Below, in pieces: positions 35,444 to 44,077 of a stretch of DNA of 64,000 bases. The notes under the pieces are model-generated. The model searched no databases and was not told where the DNA came from. It saw nothing but the letters and a program-made list of their open reading frames with translations. The stretch's first letter is position 1. The number at the start of each line of letters is the position of its first letter. Source of the DNA: Albimonas marina (GTDB lineage: Bacteria; Pseudomonadota; Alphaproteobacteria; Rhodobacterales; Rhodobacteraceae); the NCBI RefSeq assembly GCF_029223255.1, contig NZ_JARHUC010000009.1:62001-126000 (forward strand). Direction: 5' to 3'. Position numbers and translations under genes: made by a program.

Positions 35444-35617
35444 ATGAACCTCGCCGGCCACATCACCGAGCTGCGCAGGAAGCACGAGACTCTCAACCGC
35501 ATGATCGAGGAGGAGCAGCGCCGCCCGGCCGTGAACGACCTGGAGGTTTCCCGCCTGAAGCGTGAAAAGCTGAAGTTGAAGGAGGAGATCACGCGGCTCA
35601 GTCCCGCGATCCACTGA
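35444..35617 (+). CDS. YdcH-like DUF465 small coiled-coil protein
   Basis: A 57-residue protein. The pattern HITELRRKHETLNRMIEEEQ, followed by LKREKLKLKEEITRL, matches the DUF465/YdcH family, a short charged helical hairpin of unknown function that is abundant in proteobacteria. A strong Shine-Dalgarno sequence AAGGAGG (35431-35437) stands 6 bases before the ATG and fixes the start against an upstream in-frame ATG. A terminator follows at 35701-35737. Confidence 0.82.
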   Translation: MNLAGHITELRRKHETLNRMIEEEQRRPAVNDLEVSRLKREKLKLKEEITRLSPAIH

Positions 35618-35700
35618 ATTGACGACGGGTTGAACCCGACTGGCCCCGAGAGGGGTCGGCGGAGCCCGCCCCCGGGAGGGGGGCTGGTGGCTCCGGGGCA

Positions 35701-35737
35701 GGGGCGCGGCCGGGGGGCCTGCGCCCCGCCTTGTTTT
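35701..35737 (+). terminator. Rho-independent terminator after ydcH
   Basis: GGGGCGC (35701-35707) pairs with GCGCCCC (35721-35727), and a GGCC/GGCC inner stem extends the hairpin. GCCTTGTTTT follows. It sits between convergent genes. Confidence 0.65.
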
Positions 35738-35804
35738 CGGGGCGCCGACTCGCGGCAGGCCCGCGGGACGTTCCGGCGCCGAACGCGTCTGGCCCTCGGG
35801 CGCC

Positions 35805-36737
35805 TCAGGCCGTCGGGCGCTCTGGCGGGTCCACCGGCGCCGCGCCGCGGCCCCGCCGCGAGGAGCCGAGCGCGGCGAGCCCCGCGCCCCCCGCGATCAG
35901 CGCCGCCGACAGGGCGAGGCCCGGGGTCAGCGCCGTCTCCCCCGCCGCGGCGAGCGCGAGGGTCGAGAGCAGGGGCGCCGCGTAGGCGGCCACCCCCAGG
36001 AGCTGGATGTCGCCCCGCTTCACGCCCACGTCCCAGACGTAGAAGGCGAGCCCCAGCGGCCCCGCCCCCAGCGCCAGCACCGCCAGCCACTCGCCCCCCG
36101 TCGCCGGCCAGACCGTGCGCTCCAGCGCCAGGTGCGCCAGCGCCGAGAGGACCGCGCCGATTAGGCAGAAGCCGGTCACCGCCTCGGTCGGGGCCTTCCC
36201 CGCGAGGCGCGACAGCACCGAGTAGCCCGACCACAGCAGCGAACACAGGCCCGCCGCGGCGAAGCCCAGCGCGTATTCGCCCGCGAAGGCGATGCGCCCG
36301 CCGGGCGCGAGGATCAGCGCCGCTCCGGCCAGCGCCGCCAGCGCGCCGACCAGGTGCAGCGGGCGCAGCCGCTCCCCCGGCAGCAGGCCCGAGAACAGCA
36401 CGATCAGCAGCGGCCAGAGGTAGGCGATCAGCCCCGCCTCGGCCGCGGGCGCGTTGCGCAGGGCGGTGAAGTAAAAGAAGTGGTAGCCGAAGATCCCCCC
36501 GATCCCCAGCGCCGCCACCGGCCAGGGCTGGCGCAGCGCCGCCAGCGCCGAGCGTCCGGCGACCCGCGCCCAGACCACCCCCACCAGCGCCCCGACGCCC
36601 AGGCACATCGCCGTCAGCTGGAAAGGCGGAACCTGCCCCGAGCGCACGGTCAGCAGCGCCAGCAGCGCCCAAAGCAGCACCGCCAGCGCCCCGACCGCGG
36701 TCGCCCGCAGCCGGGCCCCGGCCTCGGCCGCGCTCAT
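35805..36737 (-). CDS. EamA/DMT family transporter
   Basis: A 310-residue membrane protein with about ten hydrophobic helices in two homologous halves, as in the drug/metabolite transporter superfamily. It resembles YddG-type aromatic amino acid exporters: FYFTALRNAPAAEAGLIAYLWPLLIVLFS in the third to fourth helices, and WDVGVKRGDIQLLGVAAYAAPLLSTL in the second half. The substrate is an inference from the family. A 382-bp region with unusual inverted repeats separates it from the LysR gene upstream. Confidence 0.82.
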   Translation of the reverse strand: MSAAEAGARLRATAVGALAVLLWALLALLTVRSGQVPPFQLTAMCLGVGALVGVVWARVAGRSALAALRQPWPVAALGIGGIFGYHFFYFTALRNAPAAEAGLIAYLWPLLIVLFSGLLPGERLRPLHLVGALAALAGAALILAPGGRIAFAGEYALGFAAAGLCSLLWSGYSVLSRLAGKAPTEAVTGFCLIGAVLSALAHLALERTVWPATGGEWLAVLALGAGPLGLAFYVWDVGVKRGDIQLLGVAAYAAPLLSTLALAAAGETALTPGLALSAALIAGGAGLAALGSSRRGRGAAPVDPPERPTA

Positions 36738-36889
36738 CGGGCGGCCCCGGGAGGGATGGGGGCGGGGCGGCGCAGGATCATGCTCGGCATCCTCGGACGG
36801 GCGCCGACGGGCCTTGGCGCACGCGGGCCGGTCTGCCGGGCGCGCCGGACAGGGTCAAGCCCGCGGGGGGGCGAGGAGGGGGAGGGGGT

Positions 36890-36944
36890 GGATCCGGCGT
36901 GTCGACGGTCAGAGGGGGGGCAATCGCGTCGACACGCCGGATCC
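36890..36944. repeat. Perfect 18-bp inverted repeat
   Basis: GGATCCGGCGTGTCGACG (36890-36907) and CGTCGACACGCCGGATCC (36927-36944) are exact reverse complements around a 19-base loop. The right arm overlaps one arm of a second inverted repeat (36920-36932). Confidence 0.85.
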
Positions 36945-37047
36945 GAGGGGCGTTTTCCCGGTCGCAGCTCTGGGAACACGCGCCTTGAGACAGACCGTGG
37001 TCGTCGATCACGGCGGGGTTTCGACGCGATTGCGGCGAAAACGCCCC
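36920..37047. repeat. Two interleaved perfect inverted repeats (13 and 11 bp)
   Basis: GCAATCGCGTCGA (36920-36932) pairs with TCGACGCGATTGC (37021-37033), and GGGGCGTTTTC (36947-36957) pairs with GAAAACGCCCC (37037-37047). The arms alternate in order (b, c, b', c'), so in RNA they could not form a simple nested hairpin, only alternative folds or a pseudoknot. Confidence 0.8.
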
Positions 37048-37119
37048 AATGTTGAGCATCCGTTGGGATAGGTGGCGACGGCCTTCCCAACCGGCGACAA
37101 TGCCCCGTCGCGCCGTCGT

Positions 37120-38100
37120 TCATGCGCGTTCAGGCGCCTCGCCCGGCCCCGGCCGATCCTCGCCGCCGGTCGGATCGAAGCCGAAGGGGGCGAGCTGGGC
37201 GCGCGTCGATTCGGTCTCCGCCTCCAGCCAGGCGAGCAGGGCGGCGAGGCGGGCGTCGCGCTCCGCCCCCGCCGGGCAGACGAAACGGTAGGCGCCGGGC
37301 ATCGGCAGGATCGGGCCGAAGGGGATCGCGAGCCGCCCCGCCGCCAGGTCCGCCGCGCACAGCGACAGCCGCCCCAGCACCACGCCCGCGTCCTGCAGGG
37401 CCGCGTCCACCGCCGGATCGAAGCTCGAGAACCGCAGCCCGCCCTCGACCCGCGGCGGCGCGACCCCGGCGGCGGCGAACCACTCCGCCCAGCCGGGCGC
37501 GCCGGCGGTGCGGGAGATCGAATCGTCGTGGATCAGCGTGTGGCCGGCCAGGTCCTCGGGCCGGCGCAGGCGCGTCGCCCGCGCGGGCGCGCACATCGGC
37601 ACCAGCGCGTCGCGCCACAGCGCCTTCGAGAACAGGCCCGGCCCCGGCTCTCCCGACAGGCGCAGGGCGGCGTCCACCTCGTCGCGGTCGAAATCCAGCG
37701 TGCGCAGCGAGGCGACGAAGCGCAGCTCGATCTCGGGATGCGCGGCGGCGAAGCGGAACAGGCGCGGCGCCAGCCACTTGGCGGTGACGGCGGGGCCGGC
37801 GGTCAGGGTCAGCGGGCGGGCCTCGCCCAGCCGCCGCACGGCGCGCTGCGCCTCGCGGAACGCCTCGAAGCCGCGGGCGACGCCGGGGACCAGGGCGCGT
37901 CCGGCCTCGGTCAGCTCCACCGCGCGGTTGAGGCGGCGGAACAGCGGCGTGCCCAGCTCCGTCTCCAGCTGGCGGATGCGCCAGGAGAGGGCGGCGGGGG
38001 TCACGTGCAGTTCCTCCGCCGCGCGGGCGAAGCTCATGTGCCGGGCGGCGGCGTCGAAGGCGCGCAGGGCGTCGAGCGGGGGGAGGCGGGGATCCGGCAT
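37120..38100 (-). CDS. LysR family transcriptional regulator (GcvA-like)
   Basis: A 326-residue regulator. The N-terminal winged helix is LPPLDALRAFDAAARHMSF, AAEELHVTPAALSWRIRQLE and PLFRRLNRAVELTEAG, which is the GcvA pattern. The C-terminal part is a LysR substrate-binding domain (PLTLTAGPAVTAKWLAPRL, then a Gly-rich pocket). GcvA-like proteins control glycine cleavage or unrelated metabolic genes and usually regulate a divergent neighbour. Here the divergent gene is only a short ORF at 38229, so the target is uncertain. The intergenic region is 128 bp. Confidence 0.87.
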   Translation of the reverse strand: MPDPRLPPLDALRAFDAAARHMSFARAAEELHVTPAALSWRIRQLETELGTPLFRRLNRAVELTEAGRALVPGVARGFEAFREAQRAVRRLGEARPLTLTAGPAVTAKWLAPRLFRFAAAHPEIELRFVASLRTLDFDRDEVDAALRLSGEPGPGLFSKALWRDALVPMCAPARATRLRRPEDLAGHTLIHDDSISRTAGAPGWAEWFAAAGVAPPRVEGGLRFSSFDPAVDAALQDAGVVLGRLSLCAADLAAGRLAIPFGPILPMPGAYRFVCPAGAERDARLAALLAWLEAETESTRAQLAPFGFDPTGGEDRPGPGEAPERA

Positions 38101-38228
38101 CGGGGGCTCAGTTAAAGCAGGCTTGTCCGAAGGGCGGGAGAACTCGTTTGTCGCCGCACCATTGCATGCCGATATTCGATGGAGAAGAGGGCGCGTCGCC
38201 CGCGCCCCGATGAAATGGAGTTGATCCG

Positions 38229-38447
38229 ATGACGGAGATGGATTTCGCCCGCTCGGGCCCCGCCGACTACGTCGCCGCCACGATCTGGGCGCGGCGCGCC
38301 CGCAGCCGGGCCATGCGCGGCGCCGCGCGGGCGGCCGTCGCGTGGATCCCGGGCGCTCTCGCCCGGGCCGGCGCGAGGGTCCGGGCCGCGGCGAGGCGCC
38401 GGGCCGCGTTCGTCCGCCCGGCGCAGGCCGGCGCCGCGCGGACCTGA
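38229..38447 (+). CDS. Small Arg/Ala-rich hypothetical protein
   Basis: A 72-residue ORF divergent from the GcvA-like gene. It begins MTEMDFARSGPADYVAATIW and continues as a strongly basic Arg/Ala-rich sequence. Short Arg-rich proteins (DUF1127 type) often lie in this position next to GcvA-like regulators, but the DUF1127 core is not seen here. The Shine-Dalgarno sequence is weak (TGGAG about 8 bases upstream). It could be a spurious frame in GC-rich DNA. Confidence 0.35.
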   Translation: MTEMDFARSGPADYVAATIWARRARSRAMRGAARAAVAWIPGALARAGARVRAAARRRAAFVRPAQAGAART

Positions 38448-38616
38448 GGGGACGGGGGCGCCGGCGGCCCTCCCCCTCCGGGGCCGGCGCCCGCGGCCTC
38501 CCTCCGCGGCGCCGGCCATCCCCCTGCATTCGCCCCGCAATCGCCGCGTCCTCGCCCTTGCCTCGCCCGCCTGCGCGGCGCAGTTTGCGGCGTTGCCGAG
38601 CGAGCAGGAGTGCGTC

Positions 38617-39843
38617 ATGAGGCCGGACGACCTGCCCCGCTTCCGCCAGTCCCCCACCGACCCCGCCTTCATGGCCGATCCCTACCCGGCCTACGAACGC
38701 CTGCGCGCGCTGGGCCCGGTCGCCTTCTGGGAGGAGCTGGGCAAGCCGGTGCTGTGCGGACACGCCGAGGTCTCGGCCGTCCTGCGCGACCGCCGCTTCG
38801 GGCGGGAGGTCACGCACCTCGCCTCGCGCGAGGCGCTGGGCTGGGAGCCGATCCCCGAGCGGCTGGCCCCGTTCTACGCCTTCGAAGCGCATTCGCTGCT
38901 GGAGCGCGAGCCCCCGGTCCACACCCGCCTGCGCCGGCTGGTGAACCGCGCCTTCACCTCGCGCGCCATCGCCGGTCTCGGCCCGCGCATCGAGGCGCTG
39001 GCCGAGACGCTGATCGACGGCTTCGACGGCGAGGTCGAGCTGATGGAGGCCTACGCCACCCCCATCCCCCTGACCGTGATCGCCGAGCTGCTGGGCGCCC
39101 CCGTCGAGGCCGGGCCGCAGATGCTGGCCTGGTCCCACGACATGGTGGGCATGTACCAGGCCGGGCGCGATCGCGAGGCCGAAGATCGGGCGGTCGCCGC
39201 GACCGAGGCCTTCTCCGCCTTCATGCGCGAACTGATCGCCGAGCGTCGCCGCCGCCCCGGCGAGGCGCTGATCGACGCGCTGATCGCCGCCGAGGATCCC
39301 GCCGCCGAGGGCGGCGCGCGCCTGTCCGAGCCGGAGCTGGTCACCACCTGCATCCTGCTGCTGAACGCGGGCCACGAGGCGACGGTCCACGCCATCGGCA
39401 ACGCCGTGCGCCTGGTGGTCGAGCAGGGCCTCGACCGCGCCGCCTTCGGCCGGGCGGGGGGCGAGCGGGCGGTGGACGAGTGCCTGCGCCACGACCCGCC
39501 CCTGCATCTCTTCTCCCGCTACGCGCTGGGCGAGGTGGAGGTCGCGGGCCTGCGCCTGCGGCTGGGGGAGGAGGTGGGCCTGCTGCTGGGCGCGGCCAAC
39601 CGCGACCCGGCCGCCTTCGCCGACCCCGCCCGCCCCGACCTGGGCCGCGAGGGGGCCGACCGGCACGTCTCGTTGGGCGCGGGCCTGCATTTCTGCGTCG
39701 GCGCGCCGCTGGCGCGGCTCGAGATGCGCGCGGCGCTGGCGGTGCTGTTCCGCCGCCTGCCGGAGCTGCGCCTGGCCGGCGCGCCGGAGCGGTCCGGCCG
39801 CTGGCATTTTCACGGCCACCAGACCCTGCGGGTGGCGCCGTGA
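38617..39843 (+). CDS. Cytochrome P450
   Basis: A 408-residue soluble bacterial P450. The I-helix motif is AGHEAT (251-256), the ExxR motif is E288-R291 in VDECLRHDPPLHLFSR, and the haem-binding loop is SLGAGLHFCVGAPLARLE with Cys360 as iron ligand. The Phe normally seven residues before the Cys is Leu (HVSLGAG). The sequence most resembles the CYP families of soil and marine alphaproteobacteria that hydroxylate small hydrophobic substrates. No ferredoxin or reductase gene is adjacent. The ATG at 38617 has GGAG at good spacing; an upstream TTG in frame is less likely. Its stop overlaps the next gene (GTGA). Confidence 0.9.
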   Translation: MRPDDLPRFRQSPTDPAFMADPYPAYERLRALGPVAFWEELGKPVLCGHAEVSAVLRDRRFGREVTHLASREALGWEPIPERLAPFYAFEAHSLLEREPPVHTRLRRLVNRAFTSRAIAGLGPRIEALAETLIDGFDGEVELMEAYATPIPLTVIAELLGAPVEAGPQMLAWSHDMVGMYQAGRDREAEDRAVAATEAFSAFMRELIAERRRRPGEALIDALIAAEDPAAEGGARLSEPELVTTCILLLNAGHEATVHAIGNAVRLVVEQGLDRAAFGRAGGERAVDECLRHDPPLHLFSRYALGEVEVAGLRLRLGEEVGLLLGAANRDPAAFADPARPDLGREGADRHVSLGAGLHFCVGAPLARLEMRAALAVLFRRLPELRLAGAPERSGRWHFHGHQTLRVAP

Positions 39844-40940
39844 AAGCGGCCGGCGCCGCGCTGGCGCCGCTCGTCCTGTGGGCCTCGACGCTCGCCGCCG
39901 CCGCGCAGGGCTGCGGGGAGCACGAGGTCGTGGCCGGCGACACGCTCGCCCGGATCGCGCGCGAGGCGCCGGGCGCGCCGGACCCGCAGGCGATCTACGT
40001 GCTGAACAAGGACCGGCTGAAGAGCGCGGACCATATCGAGGTCGGGCAGGTGCTGCGCCTGCCCTGTCCGCCGGAGGCCGAGGCCCCGGCAAGGGCGCCC
40101 GAAGACCCTCCCTCCGAGACGGCGGAGGCCGCGGCGCCGGATCCGACCGACGATCCCGCGACGCCAGACGCCGAGACGCCCGAACCCGCCGGCGGCGATC
40201 CCGAAGCCCCGGCCGAGCGGGCGGAGGCGCCGGCCGCCGCCGCGCTGCCCTCCCCTCCGCCGACGCCGCCGGACCCCGAGGCCGGACCGATCCGCGTGGC
40301 CTGGGGCGGGGACGCCGCGGCGCTGCCGGCCTCCGACCGGGCGCGCGCCCGGCTCGAGGCGGCGTTGGCCCGCGCGTCCGGCCGGGCGGTCGAGATCGAG
40401 GCGGGAGAGGGCGACGCCCGCGCCGAGATCGCGCCGGGCGCCGGCGCCGACCTCGCCTTCGCCTGGATCGCGCCGGACTGCGCGGCGCTGGCGCGGCTCG
40501 ATGCGGCCTCGGCCGAGATCTGCGCGCGCTACGACCTGTCGCGGCCGCTCGCCTCGGTGGCGCTCGCCTGGTTCGTGCGGGCGGGGGATGCGGCGCGCGG
40601 GCCCGCGGACCTGGCCGGACGGCGCATCTGCCGGCCGGAGGGGCGCAGCGTCGCCGATCTCGCCGCCCTCGGACTCGCGCCCCCGCGCGCGGTGCGGGCG
40701 GCCCCCGCCACCGCCGCCGAGTGCCTGCGCATGGTCGCGGCGGGGGAGGCGGACGCCGCCGCGCTCTTCGCCGAGGATGCGCTCTTCGCCGATCTCGCGG
40801 CCGGCCTGCGCCGCTTCGCGCCCGAGGGCGCGCCCGAGGCTCTGTCCCTCGTCGCCCTCGCCCATCCCGCCAACCCCCGCGGCCGCGCGGCGATCGAGAC
40901 GCTCGACCGCGGGCTGGCGGCGCTGGAGGGGGAGGAGTAG
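39840..40940 (+). CDS. LysM domain protein with periplasmic substrate-binding-like domain
   Basis: A 366-residue exported protein. A signal peptide (1 to about 22, TLAAAAQG) is followed by a LysM domain (about 29-76; EHEVVAGDTLARIAREA, then IEVGQVLRLPCPP). Next come a Pro/Ala/Glu linker of about 75 residues and a C-terminal domain (about 155-366) with the outline of a type 2 periplasmic binding protein: GRRICRPEGRSVADL, ADAAALFAEDALF. Peptidoglycan anchoring with ligand capture is an inference. Translation begins at a GTG overlapping the P450 stop, so the two are coupled, an unexpected pairing. Confidence 0.75.
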   Translation: MKAAGAALAPLVLWASTLAAAAQGCGEHEVVAGDTLARIAREAPGAPDPQAIYVLNKDRLKSADHIEVGQVLRLPCPPEAEAPARAPEDPPSETAEAAAPDPTDDPATPDAETPEPAGGDPEAPAERAEAPAAAALPSPPPTPPDPEAGPIRVAWGGDAAALPASDRARARLEAALARASGRAVEIEAGEGDARAEIAPGAGADLAFAWIAPDCAALARLDAASAEICARYDLSRPLASVALAWFVRAGDAARGPADLAGRRICRPEGRSVADLAALGLAPPRAVRAAPATAAECLRMVAAGEADAAALFAEDALFADLAAGLRRFAPEGAPEALSLVALAHPANPRGRAAIETLDRGLAALEGEE

Positions 40941-40950
40941 GCGGCGCGCC

Positions 40951-41511
40951 CTACGCCTGCGCCTCGCCGGCCAGGGCGCGCACCCGCAGGTCCAGCGCCT
41001 CCAGCTCCGGATCGGGCAGGCCCAGGTCGCGCAGGTGGGCGACGGTGTTGTGCAGGTAGTCGCGGTTCGATCCCGCCGGGCCGCGGGCGCGCAGGATCAC
41101 CTCGGCCTGTCCGGCGGGGGAGAGGTCCGTGTACTGCGGATGCCCCTCGTCGATCACGTAGGCCAGCGCCCGGACCGGCGCGCGGCCCTCGACCTCCAGC
41201 TCCTGCACGGTCTCGTGATAGGCGTCGGTGACCATCTCGCGCTCGCGCAGGTAGGCGTGGGCGTCGTCGGCGTGATCGGGGGCGACGCGGTAGACGAGGC
41301 CGCGGCACTCGGCGCCCTGCCGCGCGGCCAGCGCCAGCACCAGGCCGGGCGCCTCGGGCGTGCCGCGATAGCGGATCGAGCGCAGGCAGAAGGCGCGGCG
41401 GAAGCCGCTCAGGCGCGCCGCGCGTCGTTCGGCCCAGGGGAAGCCCGGGTTCCAGATCAGCGATCCGTAGCCGAACACCCACAGGGCGCCGCTTTCGTCC
41501 CGTCCCAGCAT
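40951..41511 (-). CDS. chaC: ChaC-like gamma-glutamylcyclotransferase
   Basis: A 186-residue protein with the family signature FGYGSLIWNPGF (residues 13-24), the glutamyl-binding loop, and the catalytic Glu in YLREREMV (Glu90 or Glu92). ChaC enzymes cleave glutathione to 5-oxoproline and Cys-Gly in the cytoplasm. It converges with the LysM protein gene (10 bases between stops) and is divergent from the DUF2125 gene (147 bp between starts). The call rests on the signature and on the length, which is within the ChaC range. Confidence 0.87.
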   Translation of the reverse strand: MLGRDESGALWVFGYGSLIWNPGFPWAERRAARLSGFRRAFCLRSIRYRGTPEAPGLVLALAARQGAECRGLVYRVAPDHADDAHAYLREREMVTDAYHETVQELEVEGRAPVRALAYVIDEGHPQYTDLSPAGQAEVILRARGPAGSNRDYLHNTVAHLRDLGLPDPELEALDLRVRALAGEAQA

Positions 41512-41658
41512 CGCGTCTTCGTTCCTCGTTCCGCCGCCGTCCGCCGCAGGTCCGGCGCCGGCGGGTCGCCCTCTCGCCTCGGGCCCGCTATATGCCCCGT
41601 CACGGCCCCGCGGAAAAGGCGGCCCGCGGAAAAGGCGGGCGGAACGAGAGGTGATCGG

Positions 41659-42675
41659 ATGGGACGCTGGTTCGGCATCATCATGGGCGCGCTGCTGCTG
41701 GCCTTCGCCGCCTGGAGCGGCTGGTGGTACGTCGGCTCGACCGCCCAGCAGGAGGCCGTGACCGGCTGGCTGGCCGACCGCCGCGCCGACGGCTGGCAGG
41801 CGGAGGCCGACGTCTCGGTCGCGGGCTTTCCCAACCGCTTCGACATGACCGCCGAGGGCCTGCGCCTATCCGACCCCGAGGCCGGCTGGGCCTGGGCCGC
41901 GCCGACCTTCCGCACCTACATGCTCAGCTACCAGCCCCACAAGGTGATCGCCGAATGGCCGGGCGTGCACCGCATCGCCGTGCCTGGCGAGACGGTGGAG
42001 GTGGAGGCGCGCCAGCTCCGCGCCTCGGCCGCCTTCGTGCCGGACACGCGGCTGGAGCTGACCCGCGGGATCCTGGAGATGCACGATCTCGAGCTGCGCT
42101 CGGGCCTCGGCTGGACCGCGGGGATCACGGACGGCCAGCTCTCGGTGCGCGCCTCGGAGGAGGAGCGGGGGCGCGAGAACGCCTATGACGGCGTGCTCGA
42201 CGTCAAGGGCCTGCTGCCCCCCGACGCCTGGCGCGCGGCGCTGGGCAAGCGGCTGGCGAAGGAGCTGCCGGAGCGGATGGAGGAGGCGAAGATCGTCGCC
42301 ACCGCCGTGTTCCGCCGCCCGCTCGACCGGCTGGCGGTCGAGGCCGGCTCGCTGCGCCCCGAGACGGTGTGGCTGCGCCCCTCGGTGGTGACCTGGGGGC
42401 CGCTGTCGATCCGCGGCTCGGGCCGGCTGGAGGTGGACGCGGCGGGCGTGCCGGAGGGGACGATCGACCTCGCCGTCTCGAACTGGAAGCGGGTGCTGGA
42501 GGCGGCGGTCGCCGCGGGCGCCGTGCCCCAGGACCTGGCGGGCGCGCTTGAGGCGGGGCTGCGGCTGATGTCGAACCTGACCTCCGACGGCAAGGGGCTG
42601 GAGGCGCCCCTGCGCTTCGCCGGCGGCGACATGTTCCTGGGCCCGATCCCGCTGGGCCCCGCGCCGCGGTTCTGA
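41659..42675 (+). CDS. DUF2125 family protein
   Basis: A 338-residue protein with an N-terminal transmembrane segment (about 4-24) and a large extracytoplasmic part rich in beta strands. The pattern VAGFPNRFDMTAEGLRLSDPE is typical of the alphaproteobacterial DUF2125 family, and the structure is akin to outer-membrane-biogenesis AsmA-like repeats. The function is unknown; a cell-envelope role is likely from the topology. The start ATG at 41659 follows a reasonable GAGAGG site. Confidence 0.78.
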   Translation: MGRWFGIIMGALLLAFAAWSGWWYVGSTAQQEAVTGWLADRRADGWQAEADVSVAGFPNRFDMTAEGLRLSDPEAGWAWAAPTFRTYMLSYQPHKVIAEWPGVHRIAVPGETVEVEARQLRASAAFVPDTRLELTRGILEMHDLELRSGLGWTAGITDGQLSVRASEEERGRENAYDGVLDVKGLLPPDAWRAALGKRLAKELPERMEEAKIVATAVFRRPLDRLAVEAGSLRPETVWLRPSVVTWGPLSIRGSGRLEVDAAGVPEGTIDLAVSNWKRVLEAAVAAGAVPQDLAGALEAGLRLMSNLTSDGKGLEAPLRFAGGDMFLGPIPLGPAPRF

Positions 42676-42838
42676 TCCGCCCGCGCCGGGGCTCGCCCGC
42701 CGCGGGAGCCGCGGCGCGACGCGCGCGCCCGTGGCGGGTCGAACGCTCGCCGCGGCGGGGCCGGCGCGGCGCCGCCTGGCGGGCCGGCGGCGGGGCGGAG
42801 GACGGGATCTGCGGATCGGGGCGCCGGCCGCGGGCCGG

Positions 42839-44077
42839 TCAGCGGCACCACGCCTCGCTGCGCCTGGCGGTGTCGAAGTGCAGGTGGTCGCGGTGGTATT
42901 CGTCCGACTCGGGCCCCAGCACCGTGCCGAAGGGGCCGCAGGCGCTGCTCCAGGCCGCCTTCAGGAAACGCCCGGCGTCGCCCTTGTCCCAGCCGCGCAG
43001 CGGCGCGATCTCGCGCCCGTCGGTCAGCTGGAAAGCGCGCACGTCCACGGCGTTGCCCAGCGCATGTTCCGACAGCCGCGCCCCGGGGCGCGAGTTGCGC
43101 GAGCGGCAGGCGTAGCTGGCCGCCACGCGCACCTTGGCGATGCGCGCGCCCAGCATCGGCTTCGCGTCGCGCATCGGACCGCGTTCGAGCCACCCGGCGA
43201 AGGTTCTCGCGGTGCGGCAGTTGACGACCGCGGGCGGCGTCAGGGCGACGCCGAGCACATGGGTCACCTCGACCGGCGCCTCGATCCCGCAGCGGCCGGG
43301 GCCGTCGATCGGCGCCTGCGGGCGCCCCGCCAGCCGCGGATCGCCGCAGAGCCCGCCCGCGGCGGCGGCCGGCGCGCCGCTCTCCGAAGGCTCCCCCTGC
43401 GGGCGGGAGACCGCGCCGCGCGGCGGGCGCACGCCCGAGCGCGGATCGGGCAGGAGGCTCGCCACCGCCCGCTCCCGCGAGACGGCCGGCGCCTGCGGCC
43501 GGGCGGCGGGCAGGGGCGAGACCGCGGCGGCGAGCGCTGTGCCCATGTCCGGGACGGGGCCGGGCGCCGGCGTCGCCTCGGCCGGGGCGACCGGGGGCGC
43601 CGCGGGCGCGGCCTGCAGCTCGGCCGGCGCCTCGGTCTGCGGCCCGTCCGGGGCCTCGGCCACCGCCGCCTCGAGGGTCGAGCGCAGGTCGGCGGGCAGG
43701 CCGCGCGCGGGCGGCGGCGCGGGCGCGTCGGGCGCGGGGGAGGCCTGGGGCTCCGTCGCCGCCAGGGGGACGTCGACGGGAGGCGGGGGCGAGGCGGCCT
43801 CGGGCTGCGCGGCCGCGCCGGGGCGGCGCGGCGGGGGCGCGGGCCAGGCGCCGCCGCGGCCGTCGCCGGCGTCGCGGACGCGGGCGGCCTCCGGCACCGC
43901 GGAGGCGTAGGCGGAGGCCGGCGGCGGATCGGAGGGCGCGGGCGCGAGGCCCACCTCCGGCCGGGCCGGCGGCGCGGCGGGCGTCTGCGCGGCCGAGGGC
44001 AGGGCGGCGAGGGTCAGCGCGATGGCGAGCGCCGCGCGAAGCGGCCCGGAGGCGAAGGTCCGGGCCGCGGTCCTCAT
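42839..44077 (-). CDS. Extensin-like family protein (D-Ala-D-Ala peptidase fold)
   Basis: A 412-residue protein. A signal peptide (1 to about 30, PSAAQ) precedes a Pro/Ala/Glu-rich linker of about 190 residues. The C-terminal domain (about 230-412) is the extensin-like C family, a VanY/MepA-type zinc carboxypeptidase relative with LSEHALGNAVDVRAFQL and DEYHRDHLHFD. A conserved Cys set (CGDPRL, GRCGIE, NCRTAR, YACRSR) suggests disulfides in the periplasm. It is probably a peptidoglycan hydrolase. Its start overlaps the end of tyrA by 4 bases (ATGA), so it is coupled to an amino-acid biosynthesis operon. Confidence 0.83.
   Translation of the reverse strand: MRTAARTFASGPLRAALAIALTLAALPSAAQTPAAPPARPEVGLAPAPSDPPPASAYASAVPEAARVRDAGDGRGGAWPAPPPRRPGAAAQPEAASPPPPVDVPLAATEPQASPAPDAPAPPPARGLPADLRSTLEAAVAEAPDGPQTEAPAELQAAPAAPPVAPAEATPAPGPVPDMGTALAAAVSPLPAARPQAPAVSRERAVASLLPDPRSGVRPPRGAVSRPQGEPSESGAPAAAAGGLCGDPRLAGRPQAPIDGPGRCGIEAPVEVTHVLGVALTPPAVVNCRTARTFAGWLERGPMRDAKPMLGARIAKVRVAASYACRSRNSRPGARLSEHALGNAVDVRAFQLTDGREIAPLRGWDKGDAGRFLKAAWSSACGPFGTVLGPESDEYHRDHLHFDTARRSEAWCR

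Larger units (their letters stand above)
36738..37119. other. Intergenic region with interleaved inverted repeats
   Basis: 382 bp without a supported gene, between the LysR stop and the EamA start, both on the minus strand. Most of it is occupied by the three perfect inverted repeats at 36890-37047. The weak frames across it have no family features. A purine-rich tract (36867-36888) precedes the repeats. Confidence 0.5.

Noticed and set aside
38593-38616. TTG start extending the P450 by eight residues
   Set aside because: The ATG at 38617 has a Shine-Dalgarno sequence at the right distance and gives the usual P450 N-terminus; the TTG does not.
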